DNA from: Bacterioplanoides pacificum | GTDB taxonomy: Bacteria; Pseudomonadota; Gammaproteobacteria; Pseudomonadales; Oceanobacteraceae | NCBI RefSeq assembly: GCF_042648445.1 | Contig: NZ_JBHRYB010000013.1 | Location: 186,001 to 250,000 of the forward strand | DNA length: 64,000 nucleotides | Reading direction: 5' to 3' | Shown: piece by piece, positions 8,710 to 16,156 of the stretch | Layout of the letters: each line of letters starts with the position of its first letter | How positions within the stretch are numbered: the stretch's first letter is position 1 | The notes under the pieces: model-generated | Database searches by the model: none | Seen by the model: only the letters and a program-made list of their open reading frames with translations | Told to the model about the DNA's origin: nothing | Made by a program: the position numbers and the translations under genes

Positions 8710-10935
8710 TCAACTAGTGGCCATTCTATCCTTCAACTTCAGTTCGACTGCCTCTCTAACTCTCAACTTGCCTCCTGGGAACCTAGTTGCTCGGAATGGA
8801 TCATGAGTCTCCATATTGATTATCTCAGGCCTACCAAATTGAGTGTAACAGAGCGTATGATTGAACCTTAGTTCGCTTGTGTAGATTTTTTCAACAGCTT
8901 TCAGTGAACGCCCAGATCCTTCCGCAACCCTGTTCAGCAATACCTGAAACCACTCTTCATAATCCACATTGATTTGCAAATTTGCATCCTCGTGAATTGC
9001 AGTGTATTGGTTTATATCGATTAACTCCTTTCTTAAGAACCCAGTGAGAATATCAGTTGAGTAAGACATCCTCAGCATATTATTGATGAAATATCTCCAT
9101 GAAATTGGGGTTTCATGGAAGTCGAGCAAGCCTTTCAAATAGGAATCAATCCTATAAACCAGACGCCCCATTAAAATTGATGCTTCCACTGCTGGTATTT
9201 TAACGGATGCGCACAAAACAGATATGGCTCCTGATGAAACGAAACCATTTGCAACAGAGGCATGACTTCCTGAAATAGGCAACGTACTACACGCACTCAA
9301 TATAACTATTGGGGGAATTCTTGCCTCCTGATACAGAAACCAGGATGACACTTTTTCTTTACCGATGCATAACCATGAAGTATCACTTTTCCCTCCATGA
9401 TCACCATGGCAATCAAAAATCACAATGTTTCCCTGGAAGTTATTAAGAGCTTCAACAACTTCCGCCTTCGTAGTCACGTCCACTATTTTTATATCAACAG
9501 CTCTTTCCTGACCGTTGAGAAATTGGTCGATTGAAATTTCCACTAGATTTTTAATCGGATCTTCAGGAGAGAAAGACCTTATTATTAAAATCTTTGATAA
9601 ATCTGATTTATTTAATAGCAAAGGATTACTATTAGTTATCACACTGCTTAAGGCATTCCCTGGAGTACTAGGTATCCTAGAGGTTTCATGTTTTATAAGT
9701 AATGGAAATTTACCATCAACACTCATTAATTCCAGCGGTTGATCCGATACAAATAAAATCTTATTTGATTTCGATATAACTTCCCGAGCAATAGCCTCTG
9801 GAATCACTCGATTATTATGAGATATATATTTCGTATATATTCTATTGATCTTTATATCTTTCTGATTTCTACCATTATTAACAGTATTTTCTAATTCAGA
9901 AAGCATATGGTGGCACAAATTCACGCCATTAGGTAAACGAACTGAAGGACAAGAGTCTTCAGAACATATAATACTACTTAAAGCAGTTAAGCTTGCTATC
10001 TCATCCCTCCTGATGCTTCTAATATTATTCAGTGTTTCATTAGAAAAAAACTCCTCCACATTTTTCACTCCATTCATCGTACCTAGGTAGGATTCAAACC
10101 TGATCAACGTCTTTTTTACTACATCTCCAATCCTAGAATTATCAGACTTTGAAATATTCCTAATAAAATTTCTATCTTGATAAAAAAGTGCGTAAATACT
10201 CGGCGCAATGAGATGGACATCGTTCTTCGATGAATCTAAGCTTAAGTTCTTAGTTAAATCTAAAACAGAAAAGTAAGAGGACATTATGTTTTTTTCAACA
10301 GCCCTATTTGAGAGCATTGGCTTTAAATCATTCAACCTTTCCATTTTAACTTTAGAAAAATTGAGTAAATATTGATTAGAAGAAGTCGTTAAATGTTGAA
10401 AATGCTCATATCTAATATTACGACCTAAAGACCTTGGTTTTTTGGATGATATATAGCGATACCAATATAGATCCTTACCCTTGAAGTTTTTCTCTATTGA
10501 TTTTTTAATTTCTCTCCTATATCGCCTAAGGCTTACATCACCTAGAAATATTGAACTCCTACCATCAACTTTAGTACTGAAATGAATACAATGCTCGTTA
10601 AGATTTTCGGTAATTGATGTCACAGCGTCATATGTGGTCTCCGTGCTTAAAAATACCTTAAAAAAACCTGGATCATTCTTCGCAAACTCCCTCACAAATT
10701 TAGAATCAAGCATTACTATTCCGTAACTTCCCAGTGTCCTCCTAACTTTCAAACTAGTAATAGTCGGCTGGGAAAATTCTTTAACATGAAATGGAGATTT
10801 AGCAATAAACTCTAGCAATAGAGTTTTATCAATCAAATTCCTTGTAAAGCCAGCAAATGCAGATTCTTTTTCAAGATTGCCAGTCGGCTCCATAGGTATG
10901 TAATACCGTATAACATTCGGGTCAAAAAACGACAT
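8710..10935 (-). CDS. CHAT-domain (caspase-like) cysteine protease
   Basis: 741 residues, start at 10935 with AAGGA 8-9 nt upstream. The C-terminal third (about residues 390-610) is a CHAT domain: ILFVSDQPLELM at the entry, IVIFDCHGDHGG with the catalytic His510, and IVILSACST with the catalytic Cys549, followed by NGFVSSGAISVLCASVKIPA. Both members of the His/Cys dyad are present, so it should be active. The N-terminal ~380 residues are unrecognised, without obvious TPR repeats, and may be the sensor or regulatory part. CHAT proteases act in prokaryotic conflict systems (for example TPR-CHAT/Craspase with type III-E CRISPR and the proteases that cleave bacterial gasdermins). It follows a lipoprotein gene by 17 bp in a tRNA island. 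Substrate unknown; a defence role is inference. Confidence 0.85.
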   Translation of the reverse strand: MSFFDPNVIRYYIPMEPTGNLEKESAFAGFTRNLIDKTLLLEFIAKSPFHVKEFSQPTITSLKVRRTLGSYGIVMLDSKFVREFAKNDPGFFKVFLSTETTYDAVTSITENLNEHCIHFSTKVDGRSSIFLGDVSLRRYRREIKKSIEKNFKGKDLYWYRYISSKKPRSLGRNIRYEHFQHLTTSSNQYLLNFSKVKMERLNDLKPMLSNRAVEKNIMSSYFSVLDLTKNLSLDSSKNDVHLIAPSIYALFYQDRNFIRNISKSDNSRIGDVVKKTLIRFESYLGTMNGVKNVEEFFSNETLNNIRSIRRDEIASLTALSSIICSEDSCPSVRLPNGVNLCHHMLSELENTVNNGRNQKDIKINRIYTKYISHNNRVIPEAIAREVISKSNKILFVSDQPLELMSVDGKFPLLIKHETSRIPSTPGNALSSVITNSNPLLLNKSDLSKILIIRSFSPEDPIKNLVEISIDQFLNGQERAVDIKIVDVTTKAEVVEALNNFQGNIVIFDCHGDHGGKSDTSWLCIGKEKVSSWFLYQEARIPPIVILSACSTLPISGSHASVANGFVSSGAISVLCASVKIPAVEASILMGRLVYRIDSYLKGLLDFHETPISWRYFINNMLRMSYSTDILTGFLRKELIDINQYTAIHEDANLQINVDYEEWFQVLLNRVAEGSGRSLKAVEKIYTSELRFNHTLCYTQFGRPEIINMETHDPFRATRFPGGKLRVREAVELKLKDRMATS

Positions 10936-10952
10936 AAAATATTCCTTTTAAC

Positions 10953-11360
10953 TTAATACCCTTCCAATAACTCACCACAGGTAACCTGTTGTTTCGCACC
11001 ATCAATGGTTTCTGCAGGATATATTACTAATCTATTTAAATTTGATGTTTTCTTAACAAATGAAGATGTTTCCATTATATTCCTCTTCATTCTTTTTATC
11101 TGAATTAGCCCTTCTATATACTCTTCCTGAATATCGCCATTAACCTTTTTTTTCTTCATAAAAGACAAGTGCTTATTTAAAACCAACTCACAAAAGCCTA
11201 ACTGATCAATTAATGTTGATAGGCCAGTTTCTTGCTCAAGCCGATAAGCAGCAATTTCATGATTCTCAGGGGCATCAGGTATACAACCCGAGCAAAAGGA
11301 TAAAATTATCAATATAAAAGGAAGGTATAATTTAGAAAGTGCTAATAAGCGTGTTTTCAT
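10953..11360 (-). CDS. Small lipoprotein upstream of the CHAT protease
   Basis: 135 residues from ATG at 11360 (MKTRLLALSKLYLPF), chosen because AAGGA lies ~9 nt upstream; an in-frame ATG at 11369 would add three residues. The signal peptide ends in ILSFCSGC, a lipobox with an unusual Cys at -3. The mature part is helical and charged (KHLSFMKKKKVNGD, IQIKRMKRNIME) with further Cys residues in GFCELVL and VTCGELL. No family is recognised. It sits 17 bp before the CHAT gene and is presumably co-transcribed. It could be an envelope sensor, inhibitor or target of the protease; none of this can be decided from sequence. Confidence 0.75.
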   Translation of the reverse strand: MKTRLLALSKLYLPFILIILSFCSGCIPDAPENHEIAAYRLEQETGLSTLIDQLGFCELVLNKHLSFMKKKKVNGDIQEEYIEGLIQIKRMKRNIMETSSFVKKTSNLNRLVIYPAETIDGAKQQVTCGELLEGY

Positions 11361-11434
11361 TCTCTGCATCCTTGCTCATGGAATCCTACAGAGCGGCTAT
11401 CGGAGCTTCCAACACCTTGCCACTCTTTGTGCAA

Positions 11435-11710
11435 TCAACCAGCCTTCGGGGCTGTCTTTGAGACTTCGTGTGCCTTTTTGGTTAATGGACTAATTTGCCC
11501 ACCATCAGGAAACTCTAGGCCAGTCGAAATCCACACCGCATATTCAGGAAAAATTCTTTGCAGTGCTTCGATATCCTCTTGGTATAGCTTTGCTTGTCGG
11601 TTGAGGACATTTCTCCATCTGTCCGTCTTAACTCCCGTCTTTTCGGCCAATTCCTTTCTGGTTAAGCCTTCCAACTTAACAAGTAGCTTAATTCTATCGA
11701 TAGAATCCAT
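11435..11710 (-). CDS. XRE-family (phage repressor-like) transcriptional regulator
   Basis: 91 residues. An N-terminal helix-turn-helix (about residues 7-55, GLTRKELAEKTGVKTDRWRN) is followed by EYAVWISTG and FPDGGQISP, a tail seen in small prophage-type regulators. It is the first gene of the minus-strand set XRE-lipoprotein-CHAT, with a 74-bp gap to the lipoprotein. A perfect 11-bp inverted repeat lies directly upstream (11732-11760), so it probably represses itself and the genes behind it. No strong Shine-Dalgarno is seen before the ATG. Confidence 0.85.
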   Translation of the reverse strand: MDSIDRIKLLVKLEGLTRKELAEKTGVKTDRWRNVLNRQAKLYQEDIEALQRIFPEYAVWISTGLEFPDGGQISPLTKKAHEVSKTAPKAG

Positions 11711-11731
11711 TTGATAATCACATTTAATTTA

Positions 11732-11760
11732 TAAATATTACGCATTGTTCGTAATATTTA
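11732..11760. promoter_or_regulatory. Perfect inverted repeat, likely operator of the XRE regulator
   Basis: TAAATATTACG-cattgtt-CGTAATATTTA: 11-bp arms, no mismatch, 7-nt spacer, with core TTACG-N7-CGTAA. It begins 22 bp upstream of the XRE start codon and lies between the divergent regulator and integrase remnant. Repressors of this size bind such operators as dimers; autoregulation is inferred from position. Confidence 0.7.
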
Positions 11761-11783
11761 GATGTTGATGTTGCAGCATCCAC

Positions 11784-12182
11784 TTGTTAAAGAAACTAAC
11801 CGCCAATCCTACCACGGTTGCCGAAAAGCCCAAAAAGGCCCGGCTCATGGCAGGAAGGAGAAAACCAGCATGGAAGCCATTCCATCAATACAAGCACCCG
11901 CTGTACGCATACACCCGCCTAGTAGTCGGCTTAGACCTAATTTTCAAAAATAAGGCGGGTACAAATATCTCGGAATCAGGATTTAACAGTGCCTGGGATA
12001 AGGCCATGACTGAAGGGTTAGAAATCGATGGTCAGATAATAAAACTGAAAGAATCGTTCACTTTCCACGACATCAAAGCCAAAGGGGTTACAGATCATGC
12101 CACCAAAGCCAGTGGTCATAGGTCAAAGAAAATGCTCGCTGTTTATGACCGGAAGCCTGAGATCATAAAAGCAACCCGATAA
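11784..12182 (+). pseudogene. Tyrosine recombinase (integrase) C-terminal remnant
   Basis: The open frame of 132 codons from a TTG codon ends with FTFHDIKAKGVTDH, KASGHRSKKM and AVYDRKPEI, which match boxes of the catalytic domain of phage-type tyrosine recombinases (H-x-x-[RK], G-H, and the nucleophile Tyr). The sequence LIFKNKAGTNISESGFNSAW before it also fits. The N-terminal DNA-binding domains and the first catalytic Arg are absent and no good ribosome site is present, so this is a decayed gene. It lies 720 bp from the intact tRNA-Pro, the normal place for the integrase of a tRNA-targeting island. Confidence 0.8.
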
Positions 12183-12204
12183 TACAAACAAAAGAAAATA
12201 CATA

Positions 12205-12234
12205 TTGACAACCACTCTTTATTGTGTACATTAT
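12205..12234 (+). promoter_or_regulatory. Candidate sigma-70 promoter in the island
   Basis: A perfect -35 TTGACA (12205-12210) is followed after 18 bp by CATTAT (12229-12234), a 4/6 match to the -10. It would read rightwards through the non-coding stretch towards the small ORF at 12611. Prediction by eye only. Confidence 0.45.
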
Positions 12235-12610
12235 CAATAATAAATGAGGAAAGTAGCGCAAAGCAACTTAGCTCCCACCACCATCAGCCAACTCTGGCAC
12301 CACTTGAAACTTTCCAACTAAGTTTCAACTCAGCATTGAAGTTATTGCTGCGTTCTTCGGCTTTTTTGGCGCTTTTGATTTCCGCAACAACTATCAAACG
12401 CTACCAACTAATTTTGCTATCTAATTCTTAGCTTTCAATATCTAAAGGAGGAATCACAGCTATTTAAATAACCCAATCTTTTCAAAAGGCCAATTCGGCC
12501 ACCTATCGAAACTTAATTAATACGAACAGTCACAAGTTCGCTGATCCCTTTATTAGATTCGGCGGTGTTTTCTTGTGCCTAAAAACTACTATTTATTGAA
12601 GGAATATTTC
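12235..12610. other. Island stretch without a convincing gene
   Basis: After the candidate promoter there is no reading frame with family similarity. Visible elements are a 9-bp perfect inverted repeat TTGAAACTT-tccaact-AAGTTTCAA at 12304-12328, and a strong ribosome-site-like AAAGGAGGA near 12443 not followed by a usable start in range. On the minus strand around 12380-12270 a short frame encodes VVAEIKSAKKAEERSNN, which looks protein-like but has no start signal. It may be the remains of deleted genes or hold a small RNA. Confidence 0.4.
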
Positions 12611-12814
12611 ATGAATGAAGAATTAATCACTATCGCAGCTAATTTTCTTAATAAGTTGATACTCGAGATAAGAGACTCTGCAACTTACGATCAGCGTGAA
12701 GGTGAACGTCAGTACGAGATAGAACAGCTATTTCATATTAAAGCAACTTTGACATCACTAAGTGATGAAAATTTGATCAAATTATTGAGTAACTATGGCT
12801 ATGACAGCCGCTAA
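12611..12814 (+). CDS. Small hypothetical island protein
   Basis: 67 residues from ATG 12611 (MNEELITIAANFLNKL), preceded by GAAGGAA 7 nt upstream, which supports this start over the alternative at 12575. It is predicted mostly helical and acidic; no family is recognised. It is the last gene before the tRNA-Pro end of the island. At this length it could be a regulator, an antitoxin-like protein or spurious; the ribosome site is the main support. Confidence 0.5.
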   Translation: MNEELITIAANFLNKLILEIRDSATYDQREGERQYEIEQLFHIKATLTSLSDENLIKLLSNYGYDSR

Positions 12815-12902
12815 ACCTAACTGGATATTAGGTGGAATATTAGGCAAAGGGACTTGCCGAAATTTATAGATTTTCTAACTCGTTGATATATAAGGGGAAA
12901 AT

Positions 12903-12979
12903 TGGTCGGGATGAGAGGATTTGAACCTCCGACCACCTGCACCCCATACAGGTGCGCTACCAGGCTGCGCTACATCCCG
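12903..12979 (-). tRNA. tRNA-Pro (anticodon GGG)
   Basis: Read on the minus strand: acceptor stem CGGGATG pairs perfectly with CATCCCG, the D arm is GCGCAGCCTGGTAGCGC, the anticodon stem CCTGT/GCAGG encloses the loop ATGGGGT with anticodon GGG, and the T arm contains GGAGG-TTCAAAT-CCTCT. CCA is encoded (77 nt including it). It lies downstream of pheST-ihfA-merR, as in Pseudomonas, where this tRNA is a common integration site. Its 3' half is duplicated at 8528-8577. Confidence 0.97.
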
Positions 12980-13062
12980 ACACAGGATCTGAAGAACTTC
13001 AGACGTCCCGAATTATAACTTAAGTCTCTGAAATGTGAAGAGTTTTATAAAGGTAACGGGCG

Positions 13063-13422
13063 TTATTCCGGGCGCAGCAATTCTTCCAGCTGCTTCAGTT
13101 CAGCAATCATATTTTTGATCAGTGCTTTATCCATCGCTACCGCGCCGGCATCACCTTCTTCGGTTAAGCGCTGACGCGCGCCACCAATGGTGTAACCACT
13201 TTCGTACAATAAAGCACGGATTTCACGAACGAGAATAACATCCTGACGCTGATAATAGCGTCGGTTGCCGCGGCGTTTAACCGGGCTGAGTTGAGGAAAT
13301 TCCTGCTCCCAATAGCGCAGGACGTGTGGTTTTACATCACACAGATCGCTGACTTCACCAATGGTGAAGTAACGTTTGGCCGGAATTGGCGGCAGCTCAT
13401 TATTGTGGCTGGGTTCCAGCAT
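13063..13422 (-). CDS. MerR-family regulator downstream of ihfA
   Basis: 119 residues. RYFTIGEVSDLCDVKPHVLRYWEQEF is the winged helix-turn-helix of MerR proteins (about residues 17-45) and GNRRYYQRQDV the wing; GYTIGGARQRL begins the dimerisation helix. There are no C-terminal metal-binding cysteines, so it is not a metal sensor of the classic type. This is the conserved partner that follows pheT-ihfA in gammaproteobacteria. Its start lies inside the ihfA end, a 23-bp overlap, indicating translational coupling. Confidence 0.9.
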   Translation of the reverse strand: MLEPSHNNELPPIPAKRYFTIGEVSDLCDVKPHVLRYWEQEFPQLSPVKRRGNRRYYQRQDVILVREIRALLYESGYTIGGARQRLTEEGDAGAVAMDKALIKNMIAELKQLEELLRPE

Positions 13423-13705
13423 ACGCTTCCACCCGGATTTTGAGCTTTTGTCCCGGTTTAAAAGTCACGACCCGCCGTGCGGAAATCGGAATTTCTTCTC
13501 CGGTTTTTGGATTACGGCCCGGTCGTTGGCTTTTATCACGCAGATCGAAGTTGCCAAAACCTGACAACTTCACCTGTTCGTTACGGCTCAAGCTACAGCG
13601 GATCTCATCAAAAAAGAGATCCACCATATCTTTGGCTTCGCGCTTATTCAGACCAAGATCGTCAAACAGCTTTTCGGCTAATTCTGCTTTGGTCAGAGCG
13701 GTCAT
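13400..13705 (-). CDS. ihfA: Integration host factor alpha subunit
   Basis: 101 residues, the usual size. MTALTKAELAEKLFDDLGLNKREAKD and VKLSGFGNFDLRDKSQRPGRNPKTGEEIPI are characteristic; the RPGRNPKTGEEI loop is the beta arm whose proline intercalates in the DNA minor groove. IhfA pairs with IhfB, encoded elsewhere, to bend DNA for transcription, replication and site-specific recombination. The start is one base after the pheT stop, continuing the pheS-pheT-ihfA operon. Confidence 0.97.
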   Translation of the reverse strand: MTALTKAELAEKLFDDLGLNKREAKDMVDLFFDEIRCSLSRNEQVKLSGFGNFDLRDKSQRPGRNPKTGEEIPISARRVVTFKPGQKLKIRVEAYAGTQPQ

Positions 13706-13706
13706 G

Positions 13707-16133
13707 CTAACCCCTTAGCGTTGCTCCCAAACTTTGTTCAAGGTGAGCGAGTACGGCATTCACCGAATCGTTCACTTCTTCATCAGTTAGAGTGCGTGAA
13801 GGATGCTGCCAGGTCAAGCCCAAAGCCAGACTTTTTCTATCAGGATCAATGCCTTTGCCGACATAAACGTCAAACAGGTTGAGGTTTGTCAGGTATTCGC
13901 CAGCATTGGCGCGAATCGCCTCAAACACAGCTTCTACCGGCTGCTCCTGGTTAACCACCAGAGCCAGGTCACGGCGCATTTCCGGGAACTTCGACAATTC
14001 ACCAAACGCCGGCACGGCCATTTGCTGAATAGCCTGCTGATCCAGTTCAACCAAATACACGGTTTGTTTCACACCTACCTGCTTTTGCAGACTTGGGTGA
14101 ATCGCACCAATCCAGCCAACAGCTTTACCGTTTTTCTCGATACGCGCCGTTTGCCCGGGATGCAGAGCCGGGTGCTGGGCCACAACAAATTTGTAAGTAT
14201 CCGCTTCACCGGTGCGGGCTAACAGACTTTCGACATCACCTTTAACATCAAAGAAATCCACCGCCTCATCCTGAGCACTCCAGGACTGTGGCATACGGCT
14301 GCCACACACTGCCAGCGCCAGCGTTGGTGTCTGTATTAATTCACGCTTGCCATCAACCTCTGTCGGCACAAAACGCAGACCGGTTTCAAACAAACGAACA
14401 CGAGGCTGCTGACGCTTGAGGTTATGAGAAACCGCGCCGATCAGACCGGCCCATAAATTGGTACGCATCACCGACATTTCGGTAGAAATCGGATTCAGCA
14501 GCGCCAGACCTTCTACTTCCGGATCCATGGCTTTTTGCATCTTAGGATCAACGAAGCTGTAAGTAATCGCTTCCTGATAACCGCGGGCAATCAGCTGACG
14601 GCGCAGGTCTTTAATTCCCATTTTAGCTTCCGGCGCTGTCGCCAGCGGCGTAAGCGCTTTTGGCGTACGAACCGGCAACCGGTTGTAGCCATAAATACGG
14701 GCCAATTCTTCGATCAGGTCAGCTTCAATCGCCATATCAAAACGATAGCTTGGCGCTTTTGCAGTCCAGCTTACGTCGTCGCCTGAACCGCTGACGGTGA
14801 CATCCATCCCCAGGCGCGTCAGGATTTCAGTGACTTCGTCCTGAGCCATTTCCAGCCCCAGCACCTGTTTAACACGGCGATTGCGCAGCGTGATATCAGC
14901 CGCCACAGGCAGGTCCTGCTCACTTAATACTTCAACGATCGGACCCGGCTGACCACCACAGATGTCAACCACCAATGCCGTAGCACGCTCCATTGCTTTA
15001 CGCGCCAGTTCATAATCCACACCACGCTCAAAACGGTGTGAGGAATCGGTGTGCAAACCGTAAGAACGGGCCCGACCGGCAATGGTAATCGGATTAAAGA
15101 ACGCCGCTTCTAACAACAGATCCTGAGTATCACCGTTCACACCGGAGTGCTCACCACCCATAATACCGGCAATGGCCAGCGCCTTGCTGTGGTCAGCAAT
15201 CACCAGAGTGTTGTCTTTCAGTTCCACTTCCTGACCATCCAGCAGGGTCAGTTTTTCCCCCTGCTCAGCCATGCGCACACGGATACCGCCGTCGATCTTC
15301 GCCAGATCGAAGGCATGCATTGGCTGACCTTGTTCCAGCAGGATGTAATTGGTGATATCAACCACCGGATCGATGGAACGAATACCGCTGCGGCGCAGCC
15401 TCTCGACCATCCACAGTGGCGTTTCTGCGTTAACCTTCACACCCTTAACGATGCGACCTAAGTAACGCGGACAACCTTCAGCGGCAAGAACCTCAATAGA
15501 CGCTTTATCATCGATAACTGGCGCAACCGCCTCAACCTGCGGACCCTGAACGTCAGACTTGCTTAATACACCCACTTCCCGCGCCAGACCGGCAATGCTT
15601 AAGCAATCCGCACGGTTTGGCGTCAGGTCGACCTCGATGATTTTGTCATCCAGGCCTAAGTAGTCGCGGAAATCCTCACCCACAGGGGCAGAATCCGGTA
15701 ACTCCATCAGACCGTCATTGGCATCAGATAAGCCCAGTTCTTTTTCGGCACACAACATGCCGAATGATTCCACGCCACGCAGCTTGGCTTTTTTGATTTT
15801 GAAACCTTTACCGTCTTCTGTTGGTAACACGGCACCAATTTTGGCAAACGGTATTTTCAGACCTTCACGCACGTTCGGTGCACCACACACGATCTGAAAG
15901 GTTTCGTTACCGTCGCTCACCTGACACAGGCTTAATTTATCGGCGTCCGGATGTTGTTCGCGCTGAGTAACCTGACCAACCACAACGCCGGAAAATTCAC
16001 CGGCAACGGCTTCAATGCCGTCAACTTCGAGGCCCGCCAGAGTGACCTGATCACACAATTTCTGAGTGTCCCAGGCGCCTTCAGAATCGGCTGGCTGCAC
16101 CCATTCGCGTAACCACTGTTCGCTGAATTTCAT
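13707..16133 (-). CDS. pheT: Phenylalanine--tRNA ligase beta subunit
   Basis: 808 residues (E. coli 795). Domains in order: EMAP/OB-type tRNA-binding domain (~40-155; VVVGQVTQREQHPDADKL), B3/B4 editing domain (~215-390), B5 domain (~405-475), core catalytic-like domain, and C-terminal FDX-ACB anticodon-binding domain (~710-808; FPEMRRDLALVV). It forms the alpha2-beta2 enzyme with PheS and clears mischarged Tyr. It starts 23 bp after pheS and is followed one base later by ihfA. Confidence 0.98.
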   Translation of the reverse strand: MKFSEQWLREWVQPADSEGAWDTQKLCDQVTLAGLEVDGIEAVAGEFSGVVVGQVTQREQHPDADKLSLCQVSDGNETFQIVCGAPNVREGLKIPFAKIGAVLPTEDGKGFKIKKAKLRGVESFGMLCAEKELGLSDANDGLMELPDSAPVGEDFRDYLGLDDKIIEVDLTPNRADCLSIAGLAREVGVLSKSDVQGPQVEAVAPVIDDKASIEVLAAEGCPRYLGRIVKGVKVNAETPLWMVERLRRSGIRSIDPVVDITNYILLEQGQPMHAFDLAKIDGGIRVRMAEQGEKLTLLDGQEVELKDNTLVIADHSKALAIAGIMGGEHSGVNGDTQDLLLEAAFFNPITIAGRARSYGLHTDSSHRFERGVDYELARKAMERATALVVDICGGQPGPIVEVLSEQDLPVAADITLRNRRVKQVLGLEMAQDEVTEILTRLGMDVTVSGSGDDVSWTAKAPSYRFDMAIEADLIEELARIYGYNRLPVRTPKALTPLATAPEAKMGIKDLRRQLIARGYQEAITYSFVDPKMQKAMDPEVEGLALLNPISTEMSVMRTNLWAGLIGAVSHNLKRQQPRVRLFETGLRFVPTEVDGKRELIQTPTLALAVCGSRMPQSWSAQDEAVDFFDVKGDVESLLARTGEADTYKFVVAQHPALHPGQTARIEKNGKAVGWIGAIHPSLQKQVGVKQTVYLVELDQQAIQQMAVPAFGELSKFPEMRRDLALVVNQEQPVEAVFEAIRANAGEYLTNLNLFDVYVGKGIDPDRKSLALGLTWQHPSRTLTDEEVNDSVNAVLAHLEQSLGATLRG

Positions 16134-16156
16134 TTGAGTGTTCTCCTGATTCCGGA

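Larger units (their letters stand above)
8527..12951. mobile_element. Small genomic island integrated in tRNA-Pro(GGG)
   Basis: The left edge (8527-8571) is identical over 45 bp to the 3' half of the tRNA-Pro gene at the right edge (12902-12946), and the similarity extends to 8519-8577 with only two mismatches. The repeat-to-repeat offset is 4,375 bp. The intact tRNA is at the right and the displaced 3' end at the left, as expected when an element recombines into a tRNA 3' end and restores it. Inside are a tyrosine-integrase remnant, an XRE regulator, a lipoprotein, a CHAT protease and a small ORF. The interior is visibly richer in A and T than the flanking genes. With the integrase broken, the island is probably fixed. 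Confidence 0.85.

Noticed and set aside
12222..12431. 69-residue ORF in the island
   Set aside because: Low-complexity Ser/Leu-rich product, start lies inside the candidate promoter, no ribosome site and no family.
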